NCBI RefSeq assembly: GCF_018917525.1
Contig: NZ_JAHLOS010000002.1
Span: 1-64,000, forward strand
Reading direction: 5' to 3'
Length of the DNA: 64,000 nucleotides
DNA from: Enterococcus raffinosus
GTDB lineage: Bacteria; Bacillota; Bacilli; Lactobacillales; Enterococcaceae
Of this stretch, positions 32,461 through 43,148 are shown piece after piece. Both the position numbers and the translations under genes were made by a program. The notes beneath the pieces are model-generated. The model saw only the letters and a program-made list of their open reading frames with translations. It did not search any database and was not told where the DNA came from. Each line of letters starts with the position of its first letter. Positions within the stretch are counted from its first letter, which is position 1.

Positions 32461-35061
32461 TTACGCTTTGTAATCGTAAGCTGTTACGATGATTTCTTTC
32501 AATTCGCTAATCAATGGTTCTTTTGGATTAGCTGTTGTACATTGGTCTTCATAAGCCAATTCAGCCATACGATCAACTGTTGTGTTCAATGTTTCTTGAG
32601 TCACGCCTTGCGCCTTCAAGTTCATGTCGATACCACAAGTTGCTCCTAAGTTGTAAACTGCTTCGATCAATGCTTCTACTAACTCTGCTGTCGTATTGCC
32701 TTTAAGTCCTAAGAACTTAGCGATATCAGCATAGTCTGCATCGGCACGGAAGTAGTCATATTTAGGGAACATCGCATGTTTTTGCGGATCCTTCGCATTG
32801 TAACGGATGATATGAGGCAATAGAATTGCGTTCGTACGTCCGTGAGGAATGCCGTATTCTCCACCGATCTTATGAGCGATTGAGTGACAAATTCCCAAGA
32901 ATGCATTGGCAAATGCCATACCAGCCATAGCTGATGCGTTATGCATTTTTTCACGTGCTTCTGGATCAGCCGTTTTAACAGATTTTTCAAGATTTTCAAA
33001 GACGATCTTGATTGCTTGTAAGCTCAATCCACGAGTGTAGTCAGATGCCATAACAGATACATAAGACTCGATCGCATGTGTCAATACGTCCATACCAGTA
33101 TCCGCTGTTACTGAAGCAGGTACCGTCATAACGAATTGAGGGTCAACGATTGCTACGTCTGGTGTCAACGCGTAATCTGCTAATGGGTATTTCACGTGTG
33201 TTTCACTATCTGTGATAACGGCAAATGGTGTTACTTCAGAACCTGTACCAGAAGTTGTTGGGATACATACAAACTGAGTCTTTTCAGGTTTGCCGATATT
33301 GTACGTACGTTTACGGATATCCAAGAATTTTTGTTTCGCGCCGAAGAATGAAGTGTCTGGGTGTTCAAAGAACATCCACATACCTTTCGCCGCATCCATT
33401 GCAGAACCACCACCAAGAGCGATAACTGTATCAGGTTGGAACTCGTTGAACATTTCTAAACCTTTGTAAACAGTATTTGTTGAAGGGTTAGGCTCAACAT
33501 CAGAGAATACTTCGATTTTCACGTCATTTGTACGACGACCTAGAACTTCGCGAACGATGTCTGCATAGCCAAATTGAACCATTCCTGGGTCACAAACTAA
33601 CATCACACGTTCCACATTTTCCATTTGAGTCAAGTACAATAGAGAGTTCTTTTCAAAGTAAATTTTTGATGGTAATTTAAACCATTGCATATTATTTCTC
33701 CGTTTCGCTATAGTTTTAACATTGATTAAGTTAATAGCAGATACGTTCTTAGATACAGAGTTCTTACCGTATGAACCACAACCAAGTGTCAATGATGGAA
33801 TCATTTCGTTGTAGATATCACCGATACCGCCTTCTGCAGATGGTGAATTTACTAAGATACGGCAAGCTTTCATACGCAAACCAAATTTCACTTGTAAATC
33901 TTCGTCTTCAGTATGGATTACTGCTGTATGTCCTAATCCACCTAATTCAAGCATGCCTTGGCAAAGATCGAAACCATGTTGGTGATCATTTGCTTTGATC
34001 ATTGCTAAAACTGGAGAAAGTTTTTCACGTGATAATGGGTAATCAGCACCCACGCCGTCTAATTCTGCGATCAGAATCTTCGTGCCTGCAGGAACTTTGA
34101 TTCCAGCACGTTGCGCGATATCTTCAGCTGAATGACCAACGATTGCAGGGTTAACCGCATATTTGCCTTCGTTCATTACAGCGTCTTCTAATCTCTTCAA
34201 TTCCGCTTTTTTCACAACGTATACTTGATGTGCTTGGAATTCAGCTTTTACTTCTTCGTAAACTTCTTTGTCAACGATAACTGCTTGTTCAGAAGCACAG
34301 ATCATACCGTTATCAAATGATTTTGAAACGATTAAATCGTTTACTGCGCGTTTGATTTTCGCTGTTTTTTCGATATATGAAGGTACGTTACCAGCACCAA
34401 CACCTAAAGCTGGTTTACCAGTAGAGTATGCTGATTTAACCATGCCAGGTCCGCCAGTTGCAAGAACGATTGCTACGCCTGGGTGGTTCATTAACATTGA
34501 TGTTGCGTCGATCGATGGCTTTTCGATCCATTGGATACAGTTTTCAGGAGCGCCCGCCGCGATTGCAGCATCACGAACGATACGTGCAGCTTCAGCAGAA
34601 CATTTTTGAGCACTTGGATGGAATGCAAATACGATTGGATTCCCTGTTTTCAATGCGATCATTGATTTGAAGATCGTTGTAGAAGTTGGGTTAGTTGTAG
34701 GTGTAACACCACAAACAACGCCGACTGGTCCAGCAACTTCAATCAATCCTTTTTGTTTATCTTCGCCGATTACGCCAACTGTTTTATCATGTTTGATGCT
34801 GTTCCAGATATACTCTGATGCGTACATGTTTTTGATTGCTTTATCTTCGACAATCCCACGACCAGTTTCTTCAACCGCCATTTTTGCCAACATCATATGT
34901 TTGTCTAGTGCAGCCATTGCCATTTCGTGAACGATATGGTCAACTTTTTCTTGATCGAAATCTTCCATTTCTTTCAAAGCAACATTTGCTTTTGCCGCTA
35001 ATTCATCAATCACTTGCTCAACGCTGATTGCGTCTTTTTCCTTTTCAATCGCTTTAGCCAT
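32461..35061 (-). CDS. adhE: Bifunctional acetaldehyde-CoA/alcohol dehydrogenase AdhE
   Basis: 866-residue fused enzyme reducing acetyl-CoA to acetaldehyde to ethanol with two NADH, the fermentative electron sink. The N-terminal aldehyde dehydrogenase half (about 1-440) has the catalytic Cys in GMICASEQ. The C-terminal iron alcohol dehydrogenase half (about 455-866) has GGGSAMDAAK and metal-site histidines in CHSIAHKIGGEYGIPHGRTN. Start at 35061: AGGAGG lies 6 nt upstream and the length equals that of known AdhE. Monocistronic. Two Rex-like sites bracket the promoter, indicating NADH-responsive control. Confidence 0.97.
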   Translation of the reverse strand: MAKAIEKEKDAISVEQVIDELAAKANVALKEMEDFDQEKVDHIVHEMAMAALDKHMMLAKMAVEETGRGIVEDKAIKNMYASEYIWNSIKHDKTVGVIGEDKQKGLIEVAGPVGVVCGVTPTTNPTSTTIFKSMIALKTGNPIVFAFHPSAQKCSAEAARIVRDAAIAAGAPENCIQWIEKPSIDATSMLMNHPGVAIVLATGGPGMVKSAYSTGKPALGVGAGNVPSYIEKTAKIKRAVNDLIVSKSFDNGMICASEQAVIVDKEVYEEVKAEFQAHQVYVVKKAELKRLEDAVMNEGKYAVNPAIVGHSAEDIAQRAGIKVPAGTKILIAELDGVGADYPLSREKLSPVLAMIKANDHQHGFDLCQGMLELGGLGHTAVIHTEDEDLQVKFGLRMKACRILVNSPSAEGGIGDIYNEMIPSLTLGCGSYGKNSVSKNVSAINLINVKTIAKRRNNMQWFKLPSKIYFEKNSLLYLTQMENVERVMLVCDPGMVQFGYADIVREVLGRRTNDVKIEVFSDVEPNPSTNTVYKGLEMFNEFQPDTVIALGGGSAMDAAKGMWMFFEHPDTSFFGAKQKFLDIRKRTYNIGKPEKTQFVCIPTTSGTGSEVTPFAVITDSETHVKYPLADYALTPDVAIVDPQFVMTVPASVTADTGMDVLTHAIESYVSVMASDYTRGLSLQAIKIVFENLEKSVKTADPEAREKMHNASAMAGMAFANAFLGICHSIAHKIGGEYGIPHGRTNAILLPHIIRYNAKDPQKHAMFPKYDYFRADADYADIAKFLGLKGNTTAELVEALIEAVYNLGATCGIDMNLKAQGVTQETLNTTVDRMAELAYEDQCTTANPKEPLISELKEIIVTAYDYKA

Positions 35062-35081
35062 GTGTATCCTCCTAAAAATTT

Positions 35082-35099
35082 TTGTGTTACTTTTCACAT
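35082..35099 (-). promoter_or_regulatory. Rex-like operator, promoter-proximal
   Basis: TTGTGTTACTTTTCACAT fits the Rex pattern TTGTGA-N6-TCACAA with a few mismatches. It covers the predicted adhE transcription start. Confidence 0.65.
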
Positions 35100-35103
35100 A
35101 CAC

Positions 35104-35132
35104 ATCATACAACACCGCCAAACGTTTGTAAA
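35104..35132 (-). promoter_or_regulatory. adhE promoter
   Basis: -35 TTTACA (35132-35127), 17-nt spacer, -10 TATGAT (35109-35104); start near 35097. Confidence 0.8.
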
Positions 35133-35138
35133 TACTTT

Positions 35139-35156
35139 TTGTGATTTTTTTCACAC
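35139..35156 (-). promoter_or_regulatory. Rex-like operator, upstream
   Basis: TTGTGATTTTTTTCACAC is a near-perfect Rex site (TTGTGA-N6-TCACA). It lies just upstream of the adhE -35. Confidence 0.8.
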
Positions 35157-35275
35157 CATATTTTATTCTTAACAAATGCCATAATATCAATATTGTTTGA
35201 ACATTTGATTTTATGGTATTTTGAACTTATAAAACCGCTATCAAAGAACTTTTTTCACAATTATGATTTCTTGAA

Positions 35276-35316
35276 CGAAAAAAAGAAAGCTGTCTGGAGA
35301 AAACACAGCTTTCTTC
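35276..35316 (-). terminator. Terminator of the large Cna_B/SpaA surface protein gene
   Basis: AAGAAAGCTGT and ACAGCTTTCTT form an 11-bp stem followed on the minus strand by TTTTTTTCG, about 13 nt past the stop. Confidence 0.88.
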
Positions 35317-35328
35317 TATAGTAACATT

Positions 35329-38300
35329 CTACCTTTTCTTAAGATATAACCATAATCCACCTAGAACACTCCAACCTAATATTGCTAAAACAACGTTCTC
35401 CCACATGTTCAACTTAGGGTATTGTTTACTTGTTGAAGCAGACGATGTTTGAGCGGTAGGAGTGGATTTTTTTTGCTCAGTCGGCATCGCTGTAGGTGTT
35501 ACCTTTTTATCCGGAACAAGTTCTACGGTATTTTCTTTGGTCAAATCAACTAATTTATTTTCCTTCGTTATTGTAAATTTTAACGGCTCACTATCTAATT
35601 TGTAGCCTGTCGGAGCTTTTATTTCTACTAGCGAATACTCACCTGCTGGCAATGAATCGATGTGGATCAAGCCATTTTCATCCGTGATCAGTTTTCTTCC
35701 TAGATCAACTGAAGCATTCAAGGCATCCTTCAGTTCAAACTCGGCGCCCTGCAGCTTTTTCTTGGTTACTGAATCGATTTTGGTCAATGTAATACCCGTT
35801 TGGATCTTAGGATCTCGATTGGTTACTATGTTCCTCTCTTCATGACTTTCCTCATGAATCGAAACCTTCATCGGTTCATCCTCTATCTGATAACCTTCAG
35901 GCGGATCAGCTTCTACTGCATAATAATCACCAAAGGGAAGTCCATCAACTCTAACAACACCATCTTCATCCGTTTTAATTATCTCATCTTCTTTGACTCG
36001 TTGATTTTCTGAATCAAATACGTGGAAAACAGCATTTGCTAACGGTTCATTGGTTTCGTTATCCACCTTTCTAATACAAAAACCTCCTGTTGGCGGCTCT
36101 TCATTATAAACGTTGATAAACATATTCACAGTATTCTCTTGACCATCATCATCCACATACGTGATTTGGCTTTCTAGCTGATCATCCTTCTTACTGATCG
36201 TGATAGCTGCTGTTACTGTCTTCGGGTCGTAGTTCATCCCATTCTCATCGCCAGCTTTTTCTTTGATCGTGTAAGTGTAGGTCCCTACCTCGTCAAATGG
36301 CAATGGTGAAAAAGTGATGGCTGTTCCATTATTAGTTTTAGTTTCCAATAACTGCCCAGACGAATCATACAGTTCAAAATCGAACTCCTCATCTTTTAGT
36401 TCGCGACCCATCAATGATTTGTGTGCTTCTAACGAGACCTCGATTGGTTCAATCTCACTAAAGGTATTGATGAATTCATTTGCGCTATTCTCCTGACCGT
36501 CATCATCGGTATAAGTAACAGTGCTTTCTAGTTTATTCTCTGCTTCACTTATCACGATCGTCGCTGTGACTGTCTTTTGGTCGTAATTCATGCCATTTTC
36601 AGTACCAACTTTTTCTTTGATCGTGTAGGTGTGAGTACCTACCTTGTCAAATGGCAGTGACGCAAAGGTAATACTCGATCCGTTATTCGTTTTGGTTTCT
36701 AGCAACTGGCCAGTTGAATCATACAGTTCAAAATCAAATTCTTCATCTTTTAGTTCGCGACCTATCAGTTCTTTCTTGGCCTCTAGTGAAACCTTAATTG
36801 CCTTCGGTTTTTCTTTATTATTTTCGACTAAGAAATGGAGTGTATTTTGGCTTTCATCATCTACAGTAAACGTGTTTCCAGGGTTAAATTCACCGCTTTC
36901 CCCGTTGCGATGACTATAGGTTGGGTGGTAACCATTGGCAGTTATTTCTTCTAAGGTATATCGCTCACCTGGACTAAGAATGTTTTTCCAGTCATCAATT
37001 TTTGTTTCTTCTTCAAAAGTGGGTGAAGTATAAAAGTCAATGAGATACTCTTTATCTTTTTGATCAACGACTGTTTTTCCATAGGCCACAGGATTATCTT
37101 GGTTCTTCAATTGGAAAGTAAAAGTAACTGGAGCCGTCAACTCAGCTGTTCCTGTGATTTTCTTTTTGGCTTGCAGATTAATTGTTGATCGATTCAGTAT
37201 CAGAAATTGAGTCGCCTTGTTTATTTGGGCATTGTAATCGTACTGATCCCCTTCGCCTGTCCCACCGGTGATCATTGATGAATACTCTGGACTGCCAACT
37301 TCTTTGATCAAATAGCTATGACCATCTACCATAACGGAGCCCCAGCCATTTGCGCCTTCATTTCCGCTGATCTTTTCAGTATAATTCCCATTTGCATCCT
37401 TTTGTTTATAGAAATCAATTTTTATTCTTTTACCTTTTTGGCTTATTTTTTCACTCGTTATACCATAGGCAATGGCGGTTTCTGGATTTTCTTTTTCTAC
37501 AATCTCAAATTCGAAATGGCGTGGTTCAATTAATTCACCCGTACCTTCAACCTCTTTTTCGGCCTGAATAAAATCGCTAGCTACACCACCACCGATTCTT
37601 TGAAATTCCGTTTCCCATTCATCCTCTTCTAAACCATCATCGCCCCAGATAAACTGCGCCTTATTTGCGTAGGTTCCATTTCCATACCCCTCACCTACTA
37701 ATACATCCGCAGTAAAACTTAAGCCATAAGCAACGATTCCTCCGCCCCCTGGACTTTCATTCGGATCGCAATAAATGTTTTGTAAGTCAGATTTTTGCAT
37801 ATCATTAAGAGTATCATCAGAAGCAATGGCGTTTGCGATCGCTCCTGTGTGAACGTCATTATACTCTGCGTGATCCCCCGGTAAATCTCCAAAAGCCACT
37901 AGGACTGTATCCCGATTTTCACTGTCGGTGTAAACTCCATAAGCACGCTGATTATTCGTAGCTGGGGAATTTCTCACGCGATTCATAAATGTTTCATAAC
38001 TCTCGCCGTCCTCAGGGTAAATCCGTTCAAACTCAGATTGAACTTGTAAGTTATTCGTATTCTTCACGAGCCGAGTTCCCATTTTACCTGAGGTAGTGAT
38101 TGTTTGAACTGGAACAGTCACATAAAGTGAGTCCTCTTGAAACTTCATGCCAGGATCTAACTTATCGATTAACAGACTGTTCTCACGAGGGACTATCTTT
38201 GTTTCAGTCCCTGCCGCCTTATTAGCAGAGTAGGTATTAATCAACTCTTGAAGCCCTTGATAATTTACGATAAAGGACCAATTGATGCTGTTTTCACCGA

Positions 38301-38922
38301 AATTCTGTTTTCCATCTTTACGAAACGGCAGACTTTCTTCTGGGTATTCTTCATCATCACCGCCTGGATTTTCACCGCCGCCCGGATCGATGATATATAG
38401 TTTTGGAATATTCGTAGAACCGTTCCCACCACCGTCAATTTCTGTTCCAGCCTTTAACGCTTTTACATCTACTGTCAACCAGCCATCTCTTAATACTGTT
38501 TGACTTGCCCCTTCTTCGTTAATCGTCACAATGAAATTATTGCCTTCCAATTTAAACGTACCTAGACTGTTTTCACCATAAGGATTTTCTAAATCGTACG
38601 GACCCTCGTCACTATAACCGCCAAAATACTCAGGATCGGGTAAAGAAACGGTAAAACTGTCTCCAGCTTCGACTTGGGACATATTCGCTTCACTGACTTC
38701 CCAAGAATACTCCAGATGGATCGTATCACTGATATTTATCTTATTGTCTTCTGTGACTTCCGATCCATTATCCTTTTTCATTTTTAATCCAGTAATATCT
38801 ACCAAATGAGTAATATCCTTTGCTGCTGTTGAACTGACCGGCCGAACCGTTCCTAAAGTGACAATATACGAGCTGACTAGTAAAAGAAGCATCAACAAAT
38901 GTACAGTCTTTGTTTTTCTCAT
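35329..38922 (-). CDS. Large Cna_B/SpaA-type surface protein with degenerate sorting motif
   Basis: 1197-residue secreted surface protein. Signal peptide to about residue 30; an N-terminal adhesin-like region (about 35-430) with acidic and glycine-rich segments; two modules ending in FEI/FQL...AYG patterns (about 440-700); two near-identical pilin isopeptide-linkage-type repeats (about 708-820 and 822-935) sharing RELKDEEFDFELYDS and the YTIKEK motif; two SpaA-type Cna_B domains (about 945-1120) with EGYQIEDEP and TGYKLDSEP; a Thr/Ser-rich stalk; then YPKLN, a hydrophobic helix and YLKKR. YPKLN occupies the place of LPXTG but lacks Thr-Gly, so sortase attachment is uncertain. Start at 38922 is set by GGAGGGG 6 nt upstream. 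A paralogue lies upstream. Confidence 0.85.
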   Translation of the reverse strand: MRKTKTVHLLMLLLLVSSYIVTLGTVRPVSSTAAKDITHLVDITGLKMKKDNGSEVTEDNKINISDTIHLEYSWEVSEANMSQVEAGDSFTVSLPDPEYFGGYSDEGPYDLENPYGENSLGTFKLEGNNFIVTINEEGASQTVLRDGWLTVDVKALKAGTEIDGGGNGSTNIPKLYIIDPGGGENPGGDDEEYPEESLPFRKDGKQNFGENSINWSFIVNYQGLQELINTYSANKAAGTETKIVPRENSLLIDKLDPGMKFQEDSLYVTVPVQTITTSGKMGTRLVKNTNNLQVQSEFERIYPEDGESYETFMNRVRNSPATNNQRAYGVYTDSENRDTVLVAFGDLPGDHAEYNDVHTGAIANAIASDDTLNDMQKSDLQNIYCDPNESPGGGGIVAYGLSFTADVLVGEGYGNGTYANKAQFIWGDDGLEEDEWETEFQRIGGGVASDFIQAEKEVEGTGELIEPRHFEFEIVEKENPETAIAYGITSEKISQKGKRIKIDFYKQKDANGNYTEKISGNEGANGWGSVMVDGHSYLIKEVGSPEYSSMITGGTGEGDQYDYNAQINKATQFLILNRSTINLQAKKKITGTAELTAPVTFTFQLKNQDNPVAYGKTVVDQKDKEYLIDFYTSPTFEEETKIDDWKNILSPGERYTLEEITANGYHPTYSHRNGESGEFNPGNTFTVDDESQNTLHFLVENNKEKPKAIKVSLEAKKELIGRELKDEEFDFELYDSTGQLLETKTNNGSSITFASLPFDKVGTHTYTIKEKVGTENGMNYDQKTVTATIVISEAENKLESTVTYTDDDGQENSANEFINTFSEIEPIEVSLEAHKSLMGRELKDEEFDFELYDSSGQLLETKTNNGTAITFSPLPFDEVGTYTYTIKEKAGDENGMNYDPKTVTAAITISKKDDQLESQITYVDDDGQENTVNMFINVYNEEPPTGGFCIRKVDNETNEPLANAVFHVFDSENQRVKEDEIIKTDEDGVVRVDGLPFGDYYAVEADPPEGYQIEDEPMKVSIHEESHEERNIVTNRDPKIQTGITLTKIDSVTKKKLQGAEFELKDALNASVDLGRKLITDENGLIHIDSLPAGEYSLVEIKAPTGYKLDSEPLKFTITKENKLVDLTKENTVELVPDKKVTPTAMPTEQKKSTPTAQTSSASTSKQYPKLNMWENVVLAILGWSVLGGLWLYLKKR
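36105..36797 (-). repeat. Tandem pair of isopeptide-linkage-type domain repeats
   Basis: Two adjacent units of about 340 nt encode almost the same 110-residue domain. Shared peptides include RELKDEEFDFELYDS, GQLLETKTNNG, YTIKEK and DDDGQEN. It is an in-frame internal duplication and a possible site of copy-number variation. Confidence 0.85.
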
Positions 38923-39219
38923 CTCTTTCCCCTCCATTATTCTTCCGCAATAACAATAAATCATTCAATTGTATTCAACCTTACAATTGCACCACTAAAA
39001 AATAACTATAAATAATTTCTTGAACCAAATATAAAATTCTTTATATTCATTTTCTCAAATTTTTCGTCTATTTTGAGGCTATTTTCAAATAATATTTTTC
39101 AAATTTTTAACGTCTTATTAATAATTTGGATTTTTACAAATTACTTCTTGTTTTCTAGTTGAACGTTTTCCCTAACCTATTTATCGCTTTTTAGACAAGA
39201 ATTCCTCATTTTTTTGCAA
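38923..39219. other. AT-rich intergenic region between surface protein genes
   Basis: About 300 nt upstream of the larger surface protein gene, strongly AT-rich. It must carry that gene's promoter, because the upstream paralogue has its own terminator. I cannot pick out a confident -35/-10 pair or any ORF. Confidence 0.5.
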
Positions 39220-39256
39220 AAATAAAAAGACTAACCAGCATTTCACTGATTAGCCT
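39220..39256 (-). terminator. Terminator of the smaller Cna_B/SpaA surface protein gene
   Basis: On the minus strand GGCTAATCAG...CTGGTTAGTC (two G-U pairs) is followed by TTTTTATTTTT, just past the stop. Confidence 0.8.
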
Positions 39257-39259
39257 TGT

Positions 39260-40870
39260 TTATCTACCTATCTTTTTTCTTCCAACTATCCAAAGTACAC
39301 CCAGTATGCCAAAGCCTACGATCATTACTAATTGATTTGTTGATTCTCCCGTCCGTGGATATTGTTTTTTTGAATCAGAGCTAGGTTTGCTCGCTTGCTG
39401 GCTGCTAGATTCTTCACGGGTTTCTGACGATTGAGGAAATTCTTTTTTTACTGGAACTGTCTCCCCTTCCTTCGCATTCTCTTTTGTTAATACGACTAAT
39501 TTATCCTCTTTAGTAAAAGTAAATTTTAATGGGTCACTATCAAGTACATATCCTTCTGGTGCTTTTATTTCTACTAATGAATACTCGCCCTCCGGTAAGG
39601 AACTGATATGAAGCAAGCCATTTTCATCAGTGATTAACTTCCTGCGAAGATACATTTTTTCCCCTGCCGCATTTTTCAATTCAAATTCAGCCCCCTGAAG
39701 TTTCTCTCCCGTCGCCGAATCAGTTTTCGTCAAGTTGATTCCTTTCTCTTCTTTCGTTTCTTTATCAGAACTGCTCGCCAATGCAGGTGTTGTCGTTTCT
39801 TTTGTTAAGATATTGCTCGCTACTTGCTTTTTAACGTCTCTTCCAATAGAGGTTGTGTCTTCTATCTTTTTCATTTGAGGAACGGTTATCGTTGGAATAT
39901 CAAAAATTTTGGTTGGCAATTGTTCTTTTGCTGCCGGTTGCTTCAGAATTCGAAAACGAACGGTTTGATTTTTCCCAGCATGATAATCATATTGATTTCC
40001 CTCACCAACACCTCCAGTAATCACAGCAACGTATTCAGGATCAGGAACCTCATGAATCAAATAACTATGTCCATCCTTTAACAGTGTTCGCCAGTCTGTA
40101 TCACTTTCAATTTTATCCTTGAAGGTGCCATCTGCTGTTTTCATTTTATAAAAATCAATCATCACTGACTCGCCCTGCTGATCCAGCATTCTCTCTGTCA
40201 CTCCGTAGGCAATGGGGTTTCTTCTATCTGATTGATCTACGATAACATACTCAAAATTTCTAGAAATCGCTATATTTCCTGCTCCTACAACTTTCATTTC
40301 AGCTTGAAGCAAATCAACAGTTGTAAGATGCGACTCAACAATCTCAAGCTTAGGTATATTCAACGAGCCATTGCCTCCCGCATCAATCTCACTCCCTGTC
40401 TTTACAGCTTTTATCCTGATTGTTAGTTGAAGATTATTCAACACTTTTTGCTTTGCGCCCGCCTCATTGATGGTCACTGTCAAATAATTTCCTGTTAGCG
40501 AAGCTTGACCAAATATTTCTCCTGTTACCGAATCCTTCAATGATAGCGCTGAAAGATTATCCTGAACACGAAAATAAGTATCATCCGGCAAGGAAAATAT
40601 AAATGTATCTCCTGCTTCAATTTGATTCATCCATTCTTGGTTGATCTTCAATGAATAGATTATGACAATCGAATCGTTTACCCGAATCGGATTGTCTGTT
40701 GATTTCTCAGCACCATTGTTGTCTAATACTTTCGAACCAATAATGCTTACCTTCTCTGTAATATCGCTTGCCGCTGTTGAAGCTATTGGTAATGCTGAAC
40801 CCACCGTCATTATATAAGAGCCCAAAAGTAAAAACAGAACAAACAGCGAAAATTTGCTTCCTTTCCTCAT
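39260..40870 (-). CDS. SpaA/Cna_B-type surface protein with YPRTG sorting signal
   Basis: 536-residue cell-wall protein, a shorter paralogue of the gene next to it. Signal peptide to about residue 33; an N-terminal domain sharing QIEAGDTF and SLP motifs with the larger protein; a module ending GGVGEGNQYDY that matches the other protein's GGTGEGDQYDY; a linker; one SpaA-type Cna_B domain (about 378-470, LQGAEFELK, EGYVLDSDP); a Ser-rich stalk; YPRTGE, a hydrophobic helix and GRKKIGR. It lacks the two duplicated domains and much of the N-terminal region of the larger protein. YPRTG-type signals are used by some streptococcal pilus tip adhesins. GGAGGGGG precedes the ATG. No sortase gene is in the window. 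Confidence 0.85.
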   Translation of the reverse strand: MRKGSKFSLFVLFLLLGSYIMTVGSALPIASTAASDITEKVSIIGSKVLDNNGAEKSTDNPIRVNDSIVIIYSLKINQEWMNQIEAGDTFIFSLPDDTYFRVQDNLSALSLKDSVTGEIFGQASLTGNYLTVTINEAGAKQKVLNNLQLTIRIKAVKTGSEIDAGGNGSLNIPKLEIVESHLTTVDLLQAEMKVVGAGNIAISRNFEYVIVDQSDRRNPIAYGVTERMLDQQGESVMIDFYKMKTADGTFKDKIESDTDWRTLLKDGHSYLIHEVPDPEYVAVITGGVGEGNQYDYHAGKNQTVRFRILKQPAAKEQLPTKIFDIPTITVPQMKKIEDTTSIGRDVKKQVASNILTKETTTPALASSSDKETKEEKGINLTKTDSATGEKLQGAEFELKNAAGEKMYLRRKLITDENGLLHISSLPEGEYSLVEIKAPEGYVLDSDPLKFTFTKEDKLVVLTKENAKEGETVPVKKEFPQSSETREESSSQQASKPSSDSKKQYPRTGESTNQLVMIVGFGILGVLWIVGRKKIGR

Positions 40871-41115
40871 TCTTTCCCCCTCCAATACACACAATTTCTC
40901 AAACAAACTTGCTTGAAAATAAAAGCTTCTCTTAATCTCCTTATTATTCTATTCAAAACACTACTTTTACTTATTTTCTCAAAATATATGCGCAAACTGG
41001 GACTTTTTCTAAAACTTATTTTTCTTATTTTTTACTTATAATAAGCAATCTGGTTTTTTCAGTTAGCGACTGGCTTACTGATTGCCAGAAGAGCGAATGC
41101 TAGAAAAATTGAACA
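40871..41115. other. Intergenic region upstream of the smaller surface protein gene
   Basis: AT-rich DNA of about 250 nt between yajC's terminator and the surface protein gene. TAGAAT-like -10 hexamers are present on the minus strand without a clear -35. No gene seen. Confidence 0.5.
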
Positions 41116-41143
41116 CAAAAAAGGCGCGTATAACTACGCACCT
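41116..41143 (-). terminator. Terminator of tgt-yajC
   Basis: On the minus strand GGTGCGTA-GTTA-TACGCGCC is followed by TTTTTTGTG, about 30 nt after the yajC stop. Confidence 0.85.
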
Positions 41144-41174
41144 AATTAGAGCTTATTGAAGCAAGAAACAAATC

Positions 41175-41555
41175 TTACTTTTCTTCTGTGTTCTCTTCCG
41201 TTTTGTCCTCTGGTGTTTCTTCAACAACTGGTTCTGTTGGTTCAGCTGTTTCTGGTTCAACTGCGGCTGGTTCAACCGGGGTCGCAGCAGGGCGTACGCC
41301 AGATTTAACCGTTCTGATTGACGCGCGATCGAAAATTAAGTAAATTCCTTCACAGTCTAACGTAACTGTTTTGTCGTTATTATTAATTTCAGAGATTACG
41401 CCATGTAATCCGCCGATCGTTACGACGCTATCGCCAACTTTCATTGCATCTAATAAATTTTGACGTTCTTGTTGTTGTTTCTTTTGAGAACGATTCATAA
41501 AGAAGAACATTCCCAGCATCAACACAAGTAAGATAATCATTGAAAAGTTTCCCAT
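41175..41555 (-). CDS. yajC: Preprotein translocase subunit YajC
   Basis: 126-residue small membrane protein of the Sec holotranslocon (SecDF-YajC). One N-terminal membrane helix (about residues 5-20, IILLVLMLGMFFFM), then the family motif RSQKKQQQ and a VGDSVVTIGGLHG domain. The tail from about residue 88 is an acidic Pro/Glu/Thr-rich extension longer than in many homologues. It follows tgt by 86 nt, the usual Firmicute pairing. Confidence 0.93.
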   Translation of the reverse strand: MGNFSMIILLVLMLGMFFFMNRSQKKQQQERQNLLDAMKVGDSVVTIGGLHGVISEINNNDKTVTLDCEGIYLIFDRASIRTVKSGVRPAATPVEPAAVEPETAEPTEPVVEETPEDKTEENTEEK

Positions 41556-41641
41556 TTTTAAATTTCCCCTCGCATTCTTAGTAAATCCACTTTTAACTGT
41601 AACAAAGTTTTCAAGGTTACACTAGCTTTTTTATTCAGACT

Positions 41642-42787
<1,146 letters not shown>

Positions 42788-42931
42788 TTAATTTCCTACT
42801 TTCTTCTATATGTATAAGTCTGCAACTTGTATCATAATACTGGTTTTAAACCGCTTTTGCAACTTTCTATCTGGAGCTTAAGATAGATTAAAACAACGAA
42901 TCCAGCTTAACCACCAAAGGCTCTATTTATT

Positions 42932-43138
42932 TTAATCTTCTTGATATTTTATAATATCACCAGGTTGGCACTCCAGAACTTCGCAGATCTTGTCTAACGT
43001 TGAAAACCGGATCGCCTTTGCTCGGTTGTTTTTTAGGATTGATATATTGGCGAGTGTAATTCCTACCTTTTCTGAAAGTTCGCTCACACTCATTTTCCGC
43101 TGTGCCAAAACAACATCTAAATCAATGATAATCGCCAT
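42932..43138 (-). CDS. Small XRE-type HTH regulator
   Basis: 68-residue one-domain repressor-like protein. The helix-turn-helix is in RKMSVSELSEKVGITLANISILKNN (about residues 12-38), and it ends CEVLECQPGDIIKYQED, a common ending for this short Cro/CI-like class. AGGGGG precedes the ATG. It follows a DUF2975-type membrane protein by 10 nt, a frequent pair in Firmicutes whose job is unclear. Confidence 0.88.
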   Translation of the reverse strand: MAIIIDLDVVLAQRKMSVSELSEKVGITLANISILKNNRAKAIRFSTLDKICEVLECQPGDIIKYQED

Positions 43139-43148
43139 CTGTTTCCCC

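Noticed and set aside
34268-34609. 113-codon frame antisense to adhE
   Set aside because: Codon-bias shadow of a highly expressed gene. Several similar frames lie along adhE.
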